A stretch of DNA of 64,000 nt from Symbiodinium sp. CCMP2592. Its lineage: Eukaryota; Sar; Dinophyceae; Suessiales; Symbiodiniaceae. A program made the translations under genes and the position numbers. Each line of letters opens with the position of its first letter. Position 1 is the stretch's first letter. The stretch spans positions 92,001 to 156,000 of the forward strand of contig CAJNDT010000306.1 of NCBI GenBank assembly GCA_905221615.1, in the 5' to 3' direction. Shown in pieces: positions 12,001-23,570 of this stretch. A model generated the notes under the pieces. That model was not told the DNA's origin, did not search any database, and saw only the letters and a program-made list of their open reading frames with translations.

Positions 12001-15000
12001 GCGGCGAATTGACATTGAAAAAACCGAATGCCCGACCATGCCTTGAAGGACCTGCAACTAGCGAGACTTTGCTTTACGCACGGCCGCATCTGTCTGATGA
12101 TCTGTCAATGGACTGGGCATGACGCTGCTGCAAACGTTGGCACGAGGGGCACTGAGGCCTGAGCAAAAGCAGCCAGCACAACGTTGAACACAATCACTCG
12201 CACACACAGAAAAGAAGCGCGGCAGATGCCAGCAATCCGGATCGCTTACACAACAGACGCTCATTGGCCGCCCACCCTTCGCCGGCGCACTTGCCACCCG
12301 TACCTGCACGTCTGAAACTTTGCCAAGTGCAGTGACTCTTCCATCGGCCCGTCCGTTCTCGCCTGCTACGACGCCACTCCTGCGCAAAGGCGAAGCGAAG
12401 TTCCCCTCGGTCCCTCCCCCCCTCGCCCTCCCGCACCTTCCACAATAGAACAAGAAGCCTCGGTCGGTCACAGAAATCTCATGAAGGCCAAGCGACTTGG
12501 CATGTGAGCTCCGGGCAGGATTTCGTGTTCAAGCTGCGCTTGACTGGATATCCGTCATCATTCAGGTCGGGCTGCGAGAGAAGCGAGAAGACAGCATGTC
12601 AAGACACTTTACAATGTAGCCCGCACATATTCAAGTCACGGCAACAGGCGACAGCCTGCTGTTAAGTCTGTGCCCATGCGCATTCGTGGTTCGACACCCC
12701 TGGCCCTAGCTACATTTTCAAGCTGTCAGAGTGGTTGTGGCACTGGATCCTTTGATGCTTCCGGTCATTTCCGGTCTGTTTCCATGTTTGCATGCGGTAA
12801 CCCTGTCGGCCTGCTCGTGACTGAAAGCTGTCAATTCTCTTGGTCGCGAGATTCTGTCGCCGGCATGACTGCTCCGGGACGTAGCCTTGAACCTGCTCGT
12901 CTACAGATCGCGCAAGGGGATGGACAGCAGTCAACGAATTTGCTGCTTCACTTGCGTGCTGCTGTGGCTACAGCGGCTTGTGCACCGCAACTGCGCAGCA
13001 AAGGGAAGCTTGCGGTGTGACAAAAGCACACAACCCACGAGACGATCCGCGATACCTCGAATCACTTGCTGAGTGTCTCGAAATCACGAAAGGTACTAGT
13101 AGCGCCACAAAGAAAAACGACGGCAGATCGTGTTGTTCATTTGCTGCCCACCCGGCAAACTCTGGTCAAGCATTTCTAGCCTGTTTGGGCACAAGAACGT
13201 GGACGATTTTCCGCGACTTGTCGCCAAACTCCCCAGAACCCTGGCTACGAACCCGTGCAGCAAGTTGTGACATCCTAACCATGAAAACTTGGAAGTGTCA
13301 AAGTCGTTCCCTGTGCTCGAAACACGAGATCTCATGTGTGTTCGCAGCCAAACCCAAACCCCGCATTAAATGGGTACCGCCCTTGAAGGAATTACCTGTG
13401 GTCACTCCCAGAAAATGGGCCAGACAGTTTGGCTCTAGCTGGCTCCCAAGCTCAAGCCAAAATGTCACAATCGACATATTACGGCTCAGCAATTAAGTGA
13501 AGCATGAAAACCCTAGCCTGCCAAACCGATTGCATGTCAATACGCATGCTTTCTGATCCAACTCCCACCTCGTAGGTCGCTTGATACCGAGCACACGAAT
13601 GGCATTGAGGCCTCAGTATCTCTGACGCCAGTGCCGTCTACTGCTACTAGTACGGGCTTATGCAGCTGCGCCGAAGGCTCCGGCCCTCCTTCCGGGCCAC
13701 ATTGCTCACTTGCACCGGGGATCTCGGCTTCATAGTGCGTGGCATAGTCTCTACTAGCAAGAGACGACTTTGCCAAGGTCCGGACATCCGACGGATCCAG
13801 GATTCGACCGCAGTACCACCTCTTGGATTGCATGAAATACTTTCTGGAAAAAAGGAAACGGCTTGATGGGTGTTGCCTTCCCCGGAACCCATCCTGGGTG
13901 CCCAGCCTGGCATGCGTGCTACATCTCTCCATCAACTCTGCCCGAGTTCACTCTAGATGTAATCGCTCCGATGGCGGCCTGATCATGAAACCGTCATCGT
14001 TCGTGGGCACCTGCAGTGCGTAACGAGTGGAGAAACTACAAAGGGTGCGATGCCCAGCCTTGCCATGTACGTGGGAAGTAAAAGAGAACGTCGGAGCAGG
14101 TGCTGCGCTGGCAGACACTGCATCCGCCCTGCGACCGAAGTCCAGGCCAGTGGTGGCTAGTGCTGGCACACGGAGACTTTATCGCTCCTCTTCGATGCCA
14201 AGCTCGAAGCCCACCGCAATGTAGATGTCGTTCTGAAGAATGAAGATAGCCCCTCCTCCCTCCCGTACCAGCGTAGCTACGTGGCCTTGGGTTGAAACTG
14301 CTTCGATGCTTCCGACTGGAGTGCTAGCTGCTAGCCGTGTGCCAAACGCCATCCACCAAGGCCAAATGCAAGTGATTCATGGATTGGGATAAGATCTGCT
14401 GAAACTGTTGGCGATTAGGAGAAGTGTCGATTGTGACATCGATGCTGCTTGCTCTGGTTGAATCCGAGCTCGCCCAACACAGACTGCGCACCCTGCAACT
14501 CCAGTGCCCCCGATCTGGGGCATCATTTGCTGTCGGAAGATTTTCATGAAATTACGTGCTTTCTGTTGTAGAAGTATTGGCTGTCATGATAGCTTGGCGC
14601 AGAAACACAGAGCGCTGCAACATTCAGCCTAGACTGGAGTCTTGACTGTCACTTCGCCAAGGGGAGCATCATCGTCGGCCAAGCGTCAAGCCTGAACCCA
14701 GACCTACCCACATGTTGCTGCGGCCCAAGCGTGCGGCGACGTTTTGCCGGCAGAGATGCCTGTGCTGCTTGCCATGGTGCTTTCAGGGGCGGCCAACAAG
14801 CTGTGACGTGATGCTGGGCCGATGACAGCACCTGAGCGGCCAGCACGGCGCTTCCTCACAGGGCCTGACTAGTAAGACTACAGCGACAACAACGGAAATC
14901 GAATTATCGAACTAGCAACCAGCGTGTACCTGGAAATGGAAGTGTTCGGAAACTGCTCTTACACTTAGTCGGCTATGTCAGGGACCGAAGCGCCCACCAG

Positions 15001-16027
15001 ATTGTCCGGATGCTTTACTCTGAAGGGGCCAGCGAGCACGAGCTTGGTGCTCTGAGCAAAGGGGTGAGGAGCAAAGAGAAGGAGTTGAGATGGCTTGAGT
15101 TGGGGGCGGGCTTCACGAAGTCAGATGATCATCCCTCTCCTCCAATGATCCGTCGGGAACAGTTCCACTTAGTTGACTGTGGAGCAGAACGGGCACCTTG
15201 CCAAGCATCTTGCTTTTAGTCTTTGTACGGCGGGAGGCGAGACTCGGCTGGGTTGACGTGACGAGAACCGTGGAGGGATTCGTGAAACCACTACCGAAAG
15301 AATCATGATCAGTGGAGGCTACCAGGATCTACCAGGACTCACCGGCACGTCAAACCTCAGCACATGGGCGTGACTTGCGGCCCAAGTCGAGATGCAGTCT
15401 TTGGCTGCACGTGGATTCCAAGAATAAGAAGGCGGCGGGCCCCACGATTCAGACGTTGCCTACAGTCCAAGGCCGCGACCCTCGATGTCCGGCGGCCTCA
15501 AAGCAAGAGCAGCAAGAGGGTAAAAGCTCCTTGTCAGTGGGGCTCTCCGAGAGCCGTCATCCGTCAAAGGACGACTTTGTCTCACATACCGCTGAGGGTC
15601 ACGGCCTCGAGCGATCTGGCAATGGCTCAGCCTTGTCAGACTCTCAATGCTTTATACTGGCAAGAGTGCATCATCCTCAAGGCAGGTGCTGTGTATCTCA
15701 AACATACCGTGCCAAAACTCACACTTTTGCCAAGGCACGAAAGGAAACATGACAAGGTAAACGTTGCAGTTTTTCCCGGCGCATTTGGGCTGAATGACAA
15801 GCGGCTCATTGTCAGCGTATCTTCCATCTGGGTATTCTCAATCTGTCGTTGCAAAGCTATGCTTAGTCTGGAGGACCCCGTGTCCCACGAACCTTCCGTA
15901 GCTCTCGACGTGATGCAGTTTGTCTGCTCGATTGAAAACCGTCGCGGCAGACACAGGCAGCTTTGAGTTGACATCATGCACTGCAACGGCCGCATGCGCA
16001 TGACAGTAAGCCGGCAGGCACAACTTT
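9067..16027. other. long stretch with no recognised gene
   Basis: About 7 kb without a domain I can name. Minor features are a G-rich run near 9378-9395, a short GCAGGCG-type repeat at 9830-9870 and a purine-rich run near 12400. Open frames up to 214 codons occur on both strands and overlap, which is typical of shadows in this composition. It may include regulatory DNA or the 3' flank of the neighbouring racemase gene. Confidence 0.45.
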
Positions 16028-18593
16028 TCACTCGTCAGTTCCTGACCATATGTCACCAACAACATAGCCTTCCGGAAATGGATCTGAGGGGTCGCAAACA
16101 ACATCGCAGTATTGTGTGATCCATGCCCTGCCTGATATGGTGGGAACGACTGCCTTAATCGTTTCACATGCAGATGTGATCAAGACTTCTTCCAGAAGCC
16201 GTCCGGTAAAGTGAGTTCCCACGATGCTCTCATGCACAAAGTCCTCCTGGAGACCAAGAGTGGCACCTACAGCACAACACAGACACAGGTGGTGACCTTC
16301 TGTCCGTCTTTCGAGGCTAACTTCTAGAAAGATTCCCTGTGCAGGCTCCTGGTTCGAGGCCCCACGAAGTGGAAACGCAGAAATTCAATGGTTTAGTATG
16401 TCCGGCGAACATCAACACAAACGCCATCCGCTTCTCCTCTCTCCCTATCCCTTTTCTTTCTCTATGTCATTCATTACGCGAGCGCAACTATGTACAAGCG
16501 CGTGCTTTGGATTGAGCTACTTACAGCTCACACGTCCCTCTCTCTTAGAACATTACAAGGCACAAGAAATTTCAAGAGTGCCAAGAAGGATTGAAATTTC
16601 AACAAAGACTGTTTTGGACCAGATTGGCGTCCTGGAAACCAGCGTCGGCATATGAGGAATGTCGGCTGGGTCAGGCTTCCTCGCAGCTGTCGGGGACCTT
16701 CTGGCATTGTGACTGGGACGTCTGTCTGCTTCGTCGTCTGCTCCATTCATTGGCAAAGCTCAAGGTGAGGATGGTGGTTCACGGATTTCTCGCTCTCAAT
16801 GAACTTCCTCATACCCTATGGTTCGCTGTGTCTTCATGGCCTCCGCCCTGCCTGCTCCAAAGTATTGATACGAGTACCTGCCCGTCGCAACGACGGCAAA
16901 TTCCCTACCCTTTCCCTCATGACCTCTTTCCACCTGTCGTGTGCAAGTCTTAGCTGGATCGTCATAAAGCTCGTTCGCTGTGGCTGCTACACGGCATACT
17001 CCTACACCTGTTGGATACGGTGGTCCTTCCATCTTTGAGTGGTCTCGGAAGCTCACCCGCTCGTGTTGTCACTACTGCTTCTGATAGTCCTTCTCTGTCT
17101 ACCTCTTCTGCTTCGACTTGACCTCGCTAGGGAAGGAAATCGATCCTCTGACAGGCATCTCTGCCTCGCGTTAGCCACCACATTAAATCGCTGCATCTTT
17201 CGCGTGCGTTGCTGCACTAGCGGAAACACCCCCCCAAACTAAGCAGGGCACGGGCATGAAGCTGGGCCATGACCGCAGACGTGCCGGTGCCGCAGGGAGA
17301 TCTGTCCAGCATCCCCGTCCACGTCTCCGGCCGGTCCCAACTCAACCTGCCATTGGACATCACAACCGCATTCTTGCCGCAAAGGCGGGTGGTGCCACCT
17401 GCCATCCAAAGGCCGAACAGGCGCTGAAATAAATACTTCAAGCGACCTCTCAACGGAGACAGGAGGAGAGAGGAGGGAGGAGGGAGACCCGGGGAGGGAG
17501 CCGGAATCCGAAGGAGATCGAGCCGATCGAGCGAAGCGCGAGCGGACGACTGCGGTGCGAGAAGGAGCCGCACCAGGCCAGGCCGACAAAGCGGACCGGA
17601 TGTGAGGTGCTGGCACGATCGGGGAGAGTAGCTGAGATGTGACTACGTAGTAGAAACTTGTCAGAGGTTTTATCACATGCAGGACTCGAAAAAAACTCTC
17701 GCGACAACTCCCCGTGACCAGCTCGTGAGACCTCCCTGCCAACTCGGATCCGGGCATGTCTGGGAGGCCTCTCTGCGTTGATTTTCCGTGAAGACAAGGA
17801 TGTCGCAGCCGGGATAATCAAACTCGGGATGCTTGACGGGATGCTGCTCCCTGCATGCCGTTTTTATCATCTCGCCCAGTCGGCAAATTTCCCGTCCATG
17901 CTTTGAGAGCAGCTGCAGGCCCAACGTCGAGGCATCCACTATGGCATAGAACATGCCCCCATACGCAACATCCAAGGTGACTTTTCCAAGCTCTGGAACA
18001 TCAATCTCAATGTCCATGTCCTCTGGTCTACAGAATGATGCGACATTCCGGAGCGTCACCTGAACGACCTTCCCGTGTTTACAGTCAGCCGACACAGAGA
18101 CCAAGCCGGCCGGCGTCTCCAAGTCGAAGTCTGTGCTCGGTTCAAACATTCGCACCATGCCGGCTTCTAGCAAAGCCGTTGCGACGCACATCAGATTGTG
18201 ACCGCTCATAGCCGGATAGACATGTCCCTGCTCCGCAATTATAACTCCATAGGCGGCTGTCGGGTGACATCCCGTTGGTGGGATCACGAAGTTGGCATTC
18301 TGGCATGGATACCCGCGGGGCTCCAACAACAGCAGCTTTCGAAAAGCATCGAAGTCCGATTCCATCATGCGAAGCCGCTTCTCCACCATGCTGCGCCCGG
18401 GAATTGCTGGTAATCCTCCCAAAACGACACGGGCAGGCTCACCGCCAGCATGGCAGTCGACGCACTGCAGACGCCTCCCAGACGCTCCCCATCCTTCAAA
18501 TATCGGCTTGCTGGAAAACTTTTGCATTGATGCTCGCGAATACCAGGTACGTGAGTTGAATGCAGTTCGCGCACCTGCGGTCACGAGCCGCAT
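16028..18593 (-). CDS. proline racemase superfamily enzyme (epimerase/dehydratase), three exons
   Basis: Three collinear minus-strand exons together cover the whole family fold. Exon 1 (about 18593-17790) has DCHAGGEPARVV, EPRGYPCQNANFV, MSGHN and LDVAYGGMFYAIVDA and stops matching after GCDILVFT. Exon 2 (about 17424-17235) has NAVVMSNG and DRSPCGTGTSA. Exon 3 (16246-16028) has ESIVGTHF, ISGRAW, DPFPEGYVVGDIW and a TGA stop. The first catalytic position is Ser (MSGHN) instead of the usual Cys, while the second (SPCGT) keeps Cys; Ser/Cys pairs are known in some hydroxyproline epimerase-type members, so the substrate could be hydroxyproline. The Arg/Ser-rich start (MRLVTAGARTAFNSR) could be a mitochondrial presequence; a second Met lies at 18527. 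Intron 1 carries a pyrimidine-rich tract. Exon 3 follows a clear CCAG acceptor; the donors are less certain, and exon 1 may use a GA donor. Confidence 0.85.
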
Positions 18594-19339
18594 TGACAGA
18601 TTTCTAGCCTTCGGTGACGATGAATTTGAAGTCAGTATTGCACCTGCTGGCACACAAAGTTGTGCCGGCGGCTTTTTGAGACAACTCCTGGAACAACGGC
18701 TGCGCTCAGTCCCAAGGTGACACTCAAGCATCCTTGTTAGAATAAAGATCAGCACAGAAGGGACTCTGAGAGTGTCTGATATCTGAGGCTTCTTTACCGC
18801 AGGCATTGCTGGAGCAATACGATCAAGCCACTCACAAAGGTGCCCTCCTGGACAATCTCATCGAGCTCCTGCGACAGTGATGCAAACAAGGAAAAGGCCA
18901 ATAAGAACAGCCTTGCTCAACCTAAACAGGGTGCGGCGGGCGCGTGCGTTGTGCGATCTGGCCGAGGGCCCTTGCAGCTGCGTGGCATTCCCTCCCCTGT
19001 TCTGAACATTGAGGTGCAAGGGTGCAAGACGGTAACAGTAGAGGGTTGAGCACAATTGGAAAGTTCAGCTCAAAATCTAAAGGCGCAAGGTCTCGGCCGA
19101 AGCTCCTTGTCTTCGGGGTGTGATGTAATTTCGCATCACATCAAGATCATGAGAAGCCGACTTCCGAACTCAGTGGCGAATGAACATGTACATTGTGCAT
19201 CAAGCAAGTGTGGCAGCTGTCTGATCTTTTGGTTGAAGCGAACCCCTCGATTGTGAAGCGAAAACAAGGTGCTAGTGTGCTGCTGCGGTCCAGCCGTATC
19301 TAAGAGTTGTTGATGTTTATCGCACACGCACGGTGTGAA
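18594..19339. other. intergenic gap, nothing recognised
   Basis: The spacer between the racemase start and the end of the next minus-strand gene. No motif, repeat or RNA gene is apparent. Confidence 0.4.
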
Positions 19340-20228
19340 TTAGGTCGTCTCATGAAGCATCCGGTGTCCTCGGGTCTTCCGGATTCGCTTCGGACCTGGC
19401 ATCATGCACAACCTTTCAATGTCCCATGCGTTTTGCTTCAGTTGAGCCTGCTTTAGCCTTGGCTCTGCTTGTAGCACGTCCTGAAGCAGTGAGGGGGTGG
19501 GGGCTGGGTGCTGATCTGAATAAAGATTTCTCATCGGGGCCTGGTCGAGCGTATGCATCAAACCTGCGTCAAGCACGCTGCCGACAGCGACGACTCGCAT
19601 GGCAAAGCTAAGCAGCTAAGCTCCAAGCCCATCCGTAAGACCATCTGTGGGATCGTCGGTGCTGTAAATCTCTTTGAGAACATCCTCGGGACGGGACATG
19701 GACTCCTCTTCCTTCAACTCACAAAACTGAGGGCTGAGCCTTGACCTTGTTCTTGGGTTGATTCTGTTCTTGCTTCCGCTGCTCCAGTTCATCCTCCTGA
19801 AAGAGCTCTTGCCTCAAGATCTCAGCAGAGCGAACTCGTTGAAGGCCACACATATCAGAACCAGCAGCCTCCAACCATCCGGATTCAACGCTCTTGCGAT
19901 CTTCTGTCGTCGGAATTCGTCTTCCTGCAAACTCAGGCAATACGGCAGCGCGGCAGCACAGTATCCAATCGTCACAGGCCACCATCTTTGAAGACCGAGT
20001 CTCCTCCTTTTTATCCACCTGCCACTTGTCATAGGTTACCTGGACGTGCACTCTAAATACTCTAATAGTGTGGGGTTGAAAACATTCATCTACTGCGATG
20101 GCCTTGCCGCTGTAGGCTGTGATGCCCAGCAACTGGATATGCACAGCATCATGTGGCGATCCGGGCAAGAATATGCTGAGCTCCGTAAGAACCTTGGCTC
20201 GCCGCCACAACGGTGGCGACTTGCTCAA
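19340..20228 (-). CDS. unidentified multi-exon gene
   Basis: Three stretches on the minus strand look coding. The upstream one (about 20228-19745) includes DDWILCCRAAVLPEFAG and an acidic/Gln-rich helix (LRQELFQEDELEQRKQEQNQ). The middle one (about 19721-19620) reads LKEEESMSRPEDVLKEIYS. The last (about 19560-19340) reads LLQDVLQAEPRLKQAQLKQN and ends in a basic tail and stop. They are hydrophilic, collinear and separated by short gaps that could be introns. I do not recognise the family; the helical Glu/Gln-rich parts suggest a coiled-coil or nuclear protein, but this is only composition. Exon borders and start are not fixed. Confidence 0.4.
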
Positions 20229-21304
20229 AGAGCTGATTGGTCTCCGGGTCCATGCTCATGAGAAACCTTTGCACCAAGCAGCGTGACATGCAGTGCAGCC
20301 AGCTGCAGAATTTACGGTTCACGAGTTCGCGATCGGAACCAGAGAGTGATGGAGCAGGCAGTCAGCTCCCTGAAACTCGACATCCAACAACGAAGACATG
20401 AATTGGAATCACACCCTGGAGGTGCCTTTCGGTGAGCTCCGAGAGCCGTCGCGCGGAACAGCTCATTCCAGAGCACTGTTGTGAAATTGACACGCGCCTT
20501 TCCATCCGAGCTTCTGGTCTGCTTCGGATAGCGGCTTTGTCAGTCCATGCAAGTGCACACGAAATGGATCGCGACGGGGGGAAGACCGCGGGTGCGCCGC
20601 AGCCATCTCCGCATGGCGGGAGCTCTGGCTGCGCTTGCAGCCTTAGGCTGGCCACGGGCTTTGGAGGGGGTCCGCCGGGGAGCCCGGCGGCCCTGCATGA
20701 GCATCAACACCTATCCGTGTCGTGCAATAGCAGACAGCTGCGTGTCAAGCTGACAATGAGCTACCATTTCTGTTAAGCCGCCGGGCACGCATGCAGCACA
20801 CATCATGGGAATCAGTTGCGGGCATCAGCTGCAAGCCATGTTTCAAGCCGCCGTCGTGCCACGAGTATCATGAGCATGCATGCTTGTATTTCAAGCTTCC
20901 GCTACGGGCAACAGATTCAAGCCACCGAGGCGATGGTGTCCCCTGCACAACATGAGCTTTCAGCCTTCAGCCCAGACCATCTCAGCCTTACTTTTCTGCC
21001 TGACTGATGACTGAGAGCGAGCGTTGGTGAGCGAACATGAGTGAGCACAATCGTTGTCAACCGCAGTATGGAGCAGCGGAGACTGCTGTGATTGCTTATG
21101 ATCCTTTTCCAGGACAGCAGGCTTAACCCAAGGTGTATTGGGATGTCTGCTGATAAGGCTTGTTGCCGCCTGGCGTTCCGACGTACTTGTACTTCTCCGG
21201 AGCGTATGCGTTTGCTGGTGGCCCGCGGGCTGGTTGAATGGCAGCTTCGATGCCCAATAAGTTGTCGGCTTCAACCGATGCTGGCATGTGACGATGCTGG
21301 CCCG
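20229..21304. other. no gene recognised
   Basis: Nothing supported. A GC-rich part (20570-20690) gives several overlapping open frames on both strands, which are not credible genes. A plus-strand helix-like peptide at 20349-20430 (MEQAVSSLKLDIQQRRHELE) is too short to call. Confidence 0.35.
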
Positions 21305-21540
21305 CACCCAGGTCCAAATTTGATTGCGGTAAACCAGGGGGGTATAGCTGGGGGAGGGGGGGGAACCCCTTGGTTACATTTCTGGCTGCTGTTGCGTGTC
21401 CGAAGCCCCCCCCCATGTTGTATTTCCAATGCTCCGTATACAGGCTCCTGATTCGGGACATGTCTGGCCAACCCCCCCTAAGTTACATTTCGAACCCCCC
21501 CCCCCCCCCCCCCCGCGAGGTACATTATCATTGGGTGCTG
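21305..21540. repeat. GTTACATT motif next to G/C homopolymers
   Basis: The motif ggttacattt/agttacattt/ggtacatta recurs three times within 200 bp, each beside a run of G or C. One of these is a run of about 20 C near 21488-21511. Similar junctions recur at 22672-22755. The arrangement looks like the ends of small inverted-repeat elements of one family that have inserted near or into each other. Confidence 0.5.
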
Positions 21541-21914
21541 CATGGGCATGGATGCTGTATGGTATACATTCGGTGCGAAATCGCCATTTTTCTTCCACCC
21601 CACAAGTACAGGTTCTGAGTTTGCTAGCAAATACAAGCAATAGAAAACGACTGTAAACAACATGTTTCTAGAATGTTGAAAGCTTAGCAGAAACATCACC
21701 ACTCCTTGAGTTATTTTTACCAACCTGGAGGGATTCGGAAAGTCAGAATTTGGTTTGTTTTCTGTGCCCCGCAGAGCAGCTTCAGCTATGGCAAGACACA
21801 CAGTCCCAAGCTTGAAATCACGCGCTGTTTCCACAGTCCCAAGCTGAGGGAACATGAGGGTCCTGCTGAAAGCACAGAAGTTTCACCGGGAAACGGTCGG
21901 ATCAGGCAGGGAGT

Positions 21915-22530
21915 TTCAGGGTGCTGGGTTTAGGGCTTGGGGTTTAGGGTGTAGAGTTCACCGGGATGCAAGGGGGGTTCACCGGGAAACGGGAGGGATC
22001 ACGCAGTCACCGCGGCTGTTCCAGGGCCCGCCCTGTTTTAGAGGCTTGCGCTATGGCATACCTGACGGGCTTGACATGCCAATAGCTTGTAATGTCTTGC
22101 TGGGTTTAGAGTTTCTGGGTTCAGGGTGGATTCCGGGGGTTTAGGAGTATGGGGTCTCAGAATCCAGTTTTTCCGGTTTAAGGTGCTGGGTATAGAAACT
22201 CTTGTTTGAAGATTTCTGTTCCGGCTTGGGGTTTTAAGATTTCTGGGTTCAGGGTTTTTGGGTTTTTGGGCTTCTGGGCTCAAGGTTGCTAGGGTTTCTG
22301 TGTTGATGGTTTCTTGGTTGGGGTTTCTGCGTTCAGGGTTTAAGAGTTTGGGCTTGTGGGGTTCGGAGTTTCTGGATCAAGGGTTTCTGGGTTCAGGGCT
22401 TCTGGGTTTAGGGTTTCTGAGCTCATGCTTGCTAGGGCTTCTGTCTTCAGAGATTCTGGCTTCAGGGTTTCAGGGTCTAGGAGTTAAGGTTTCTGGGTTT
22501 AGAGTTGTTGGTTCCAGGGTCTCTGCGCTT
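21915..22530 (+). repeat. degenerate telomere-like repeat tract
   Basis: About 600 bp are made of G/T-rich heptamer-like variants on the plus strand: gggtttaggg, ggggtttaggg, gggtttctgggttcaggg and so on, mixed with spacers. TTTAGGG is the telomere repeat of dinoflagellates and plants. The units are far from perfect, so this is either an old interstitial telomeric tract or a subtelomere-derived satellite. A related tract in the opposite sense lies at 60.9-61.2 kb. Confidence 0.6.
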
Positions 22531-22671
22531 GGGGGTTCCGGGCCTCGAATTAAAGCGGGAGCAAAATCGAAAAACGGCATCCCGTTTGTGATGAAAACAT
22601 AAGCCCGGCAACCCGGAAATGTATGTTGAGGGGGGGGTCTGGGACTTACGTTCAACCATGCACAGCCTGAG

Positions 22672-22755
22672 TAATGTAACCGAAGGGGGGGTACCCTCTT
22701 CCGTATCAGGACCGCCCTCTACGAATCGGCGAACCCCCCGTCGAGTTACATTAAC
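22672..22755. repeat. 84-bp palindromic mini-element
   Basis: The left end reads taatgtaaccgaaggggggg and the right end ccccccgtcgagttacatta. The outer nine bases are perfect inverted repeats and the G/C runs also pair. No coding capacity. It resembles a miniature inverted-repeat element, sharing its ends with the repeats at 21.3-21.5 kb. Confidence 0.5.
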
Positions 22756-23150
22756 AAGGGGCCCCGGGCTCCCCAGGCGGTAAAAAGCTCAGACACGAGA
22801 TGAATCTCTAGTGCCACACAGGGCAGTTCGCCATCGCTCCTCCAGTGCAAGAGCCGTCAAGGACCGAAACCCGAAGCCGAAGCGACCCTCTGCCCGAACG
22901 CGCCCAGCGGCCGAGGCACCCTTCGAGCTTGCGATCTGCAGTTCAACTCGCTGCACTGGCAACCTACAACGCGCCAGCGGGCTGTTCATGCACGCCAACT
23001 ACTAAAGGAATGCTGAAAACGTCGTCCCTGCCGAGTGATTCCTGTCTTGCCCCACAGCCGCACGGCATGTCAAAGTTGCAAATTTGTTTCAAACTTCGCT
23101 GCGCCCTCCACGTTTTCGCTTTTTCAGAACAACCAGGCTGCATCGTGCTC
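22756..23150. other. no gene recognised
   Basis: A short GC-balanced stretch with overlapping open frames on both strands and no motif. It runs directly into the 56-bp tandem repeat. Confidence 0.35.
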
Positions 23151-23334
23151 ATGGATGCTCTGCGGGAATGGATGGAGTCTGATCTGGACGTTAATATGGT
23201 TGACCCATGGATGCTCTGCGGGAATGGATGGAGTCTGATCTGGACGTTAATATGGTTGACCCATGGATGCTCTGCGGGGAATGGATGGAGTCTGATCTGG
23301 ACGTTAATATGGTTGACCCATGGATGCTCTGCGT
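23151..23334. repeat. 56-bp tandem repeat, 3.3 copies
   Basis: The unit starts atggatgctctgcgggaat and recurs at 23151, 23207, 23263 and (after a one-base insertion) 23320. Copies are almost identical, which implies recent expansion. Because 56 is not a multiple of three, each copy is read in a different frame, so it is not a coding repeat. Confidence 0.8.
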
Positions 23335-23360
23335 CCATAACATGGACCGCCCATGGGCGA

Positions 23361-23570
23361 TGTGGGTTGTAGCAAGTGCCGAACACACCGTAATTAACGG
23401 TGTGTTCGGCATATGACCCTGAGGAAACACTGTAAATACCGAGAGAAACGGCAGGTGTAAAATGTGGGTTTTAGCAGGTGCCGAATATACCTTAATTACC
23501 GGTGTGTTTGGCATGCGACACGAAGGAAACACTGTAAATACCGAGGGAAACTGTAAATACCGAGGGAAAG
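23361..23570. repeat. two-copy 101-bp repeat with a perfect hairpin
   Basis: Two diverged copies start at 23361 and 23462 (tgtgggtt...). The first copy contains a perfect palindrome at 23377-23411, arms tgccgaacacaccgt and its complement, with a five-base AATTA loop. The second copy keeps the layout with mismatched arms. Short aaactgtaaataccgaggg units follow. Confidence 0.7.
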
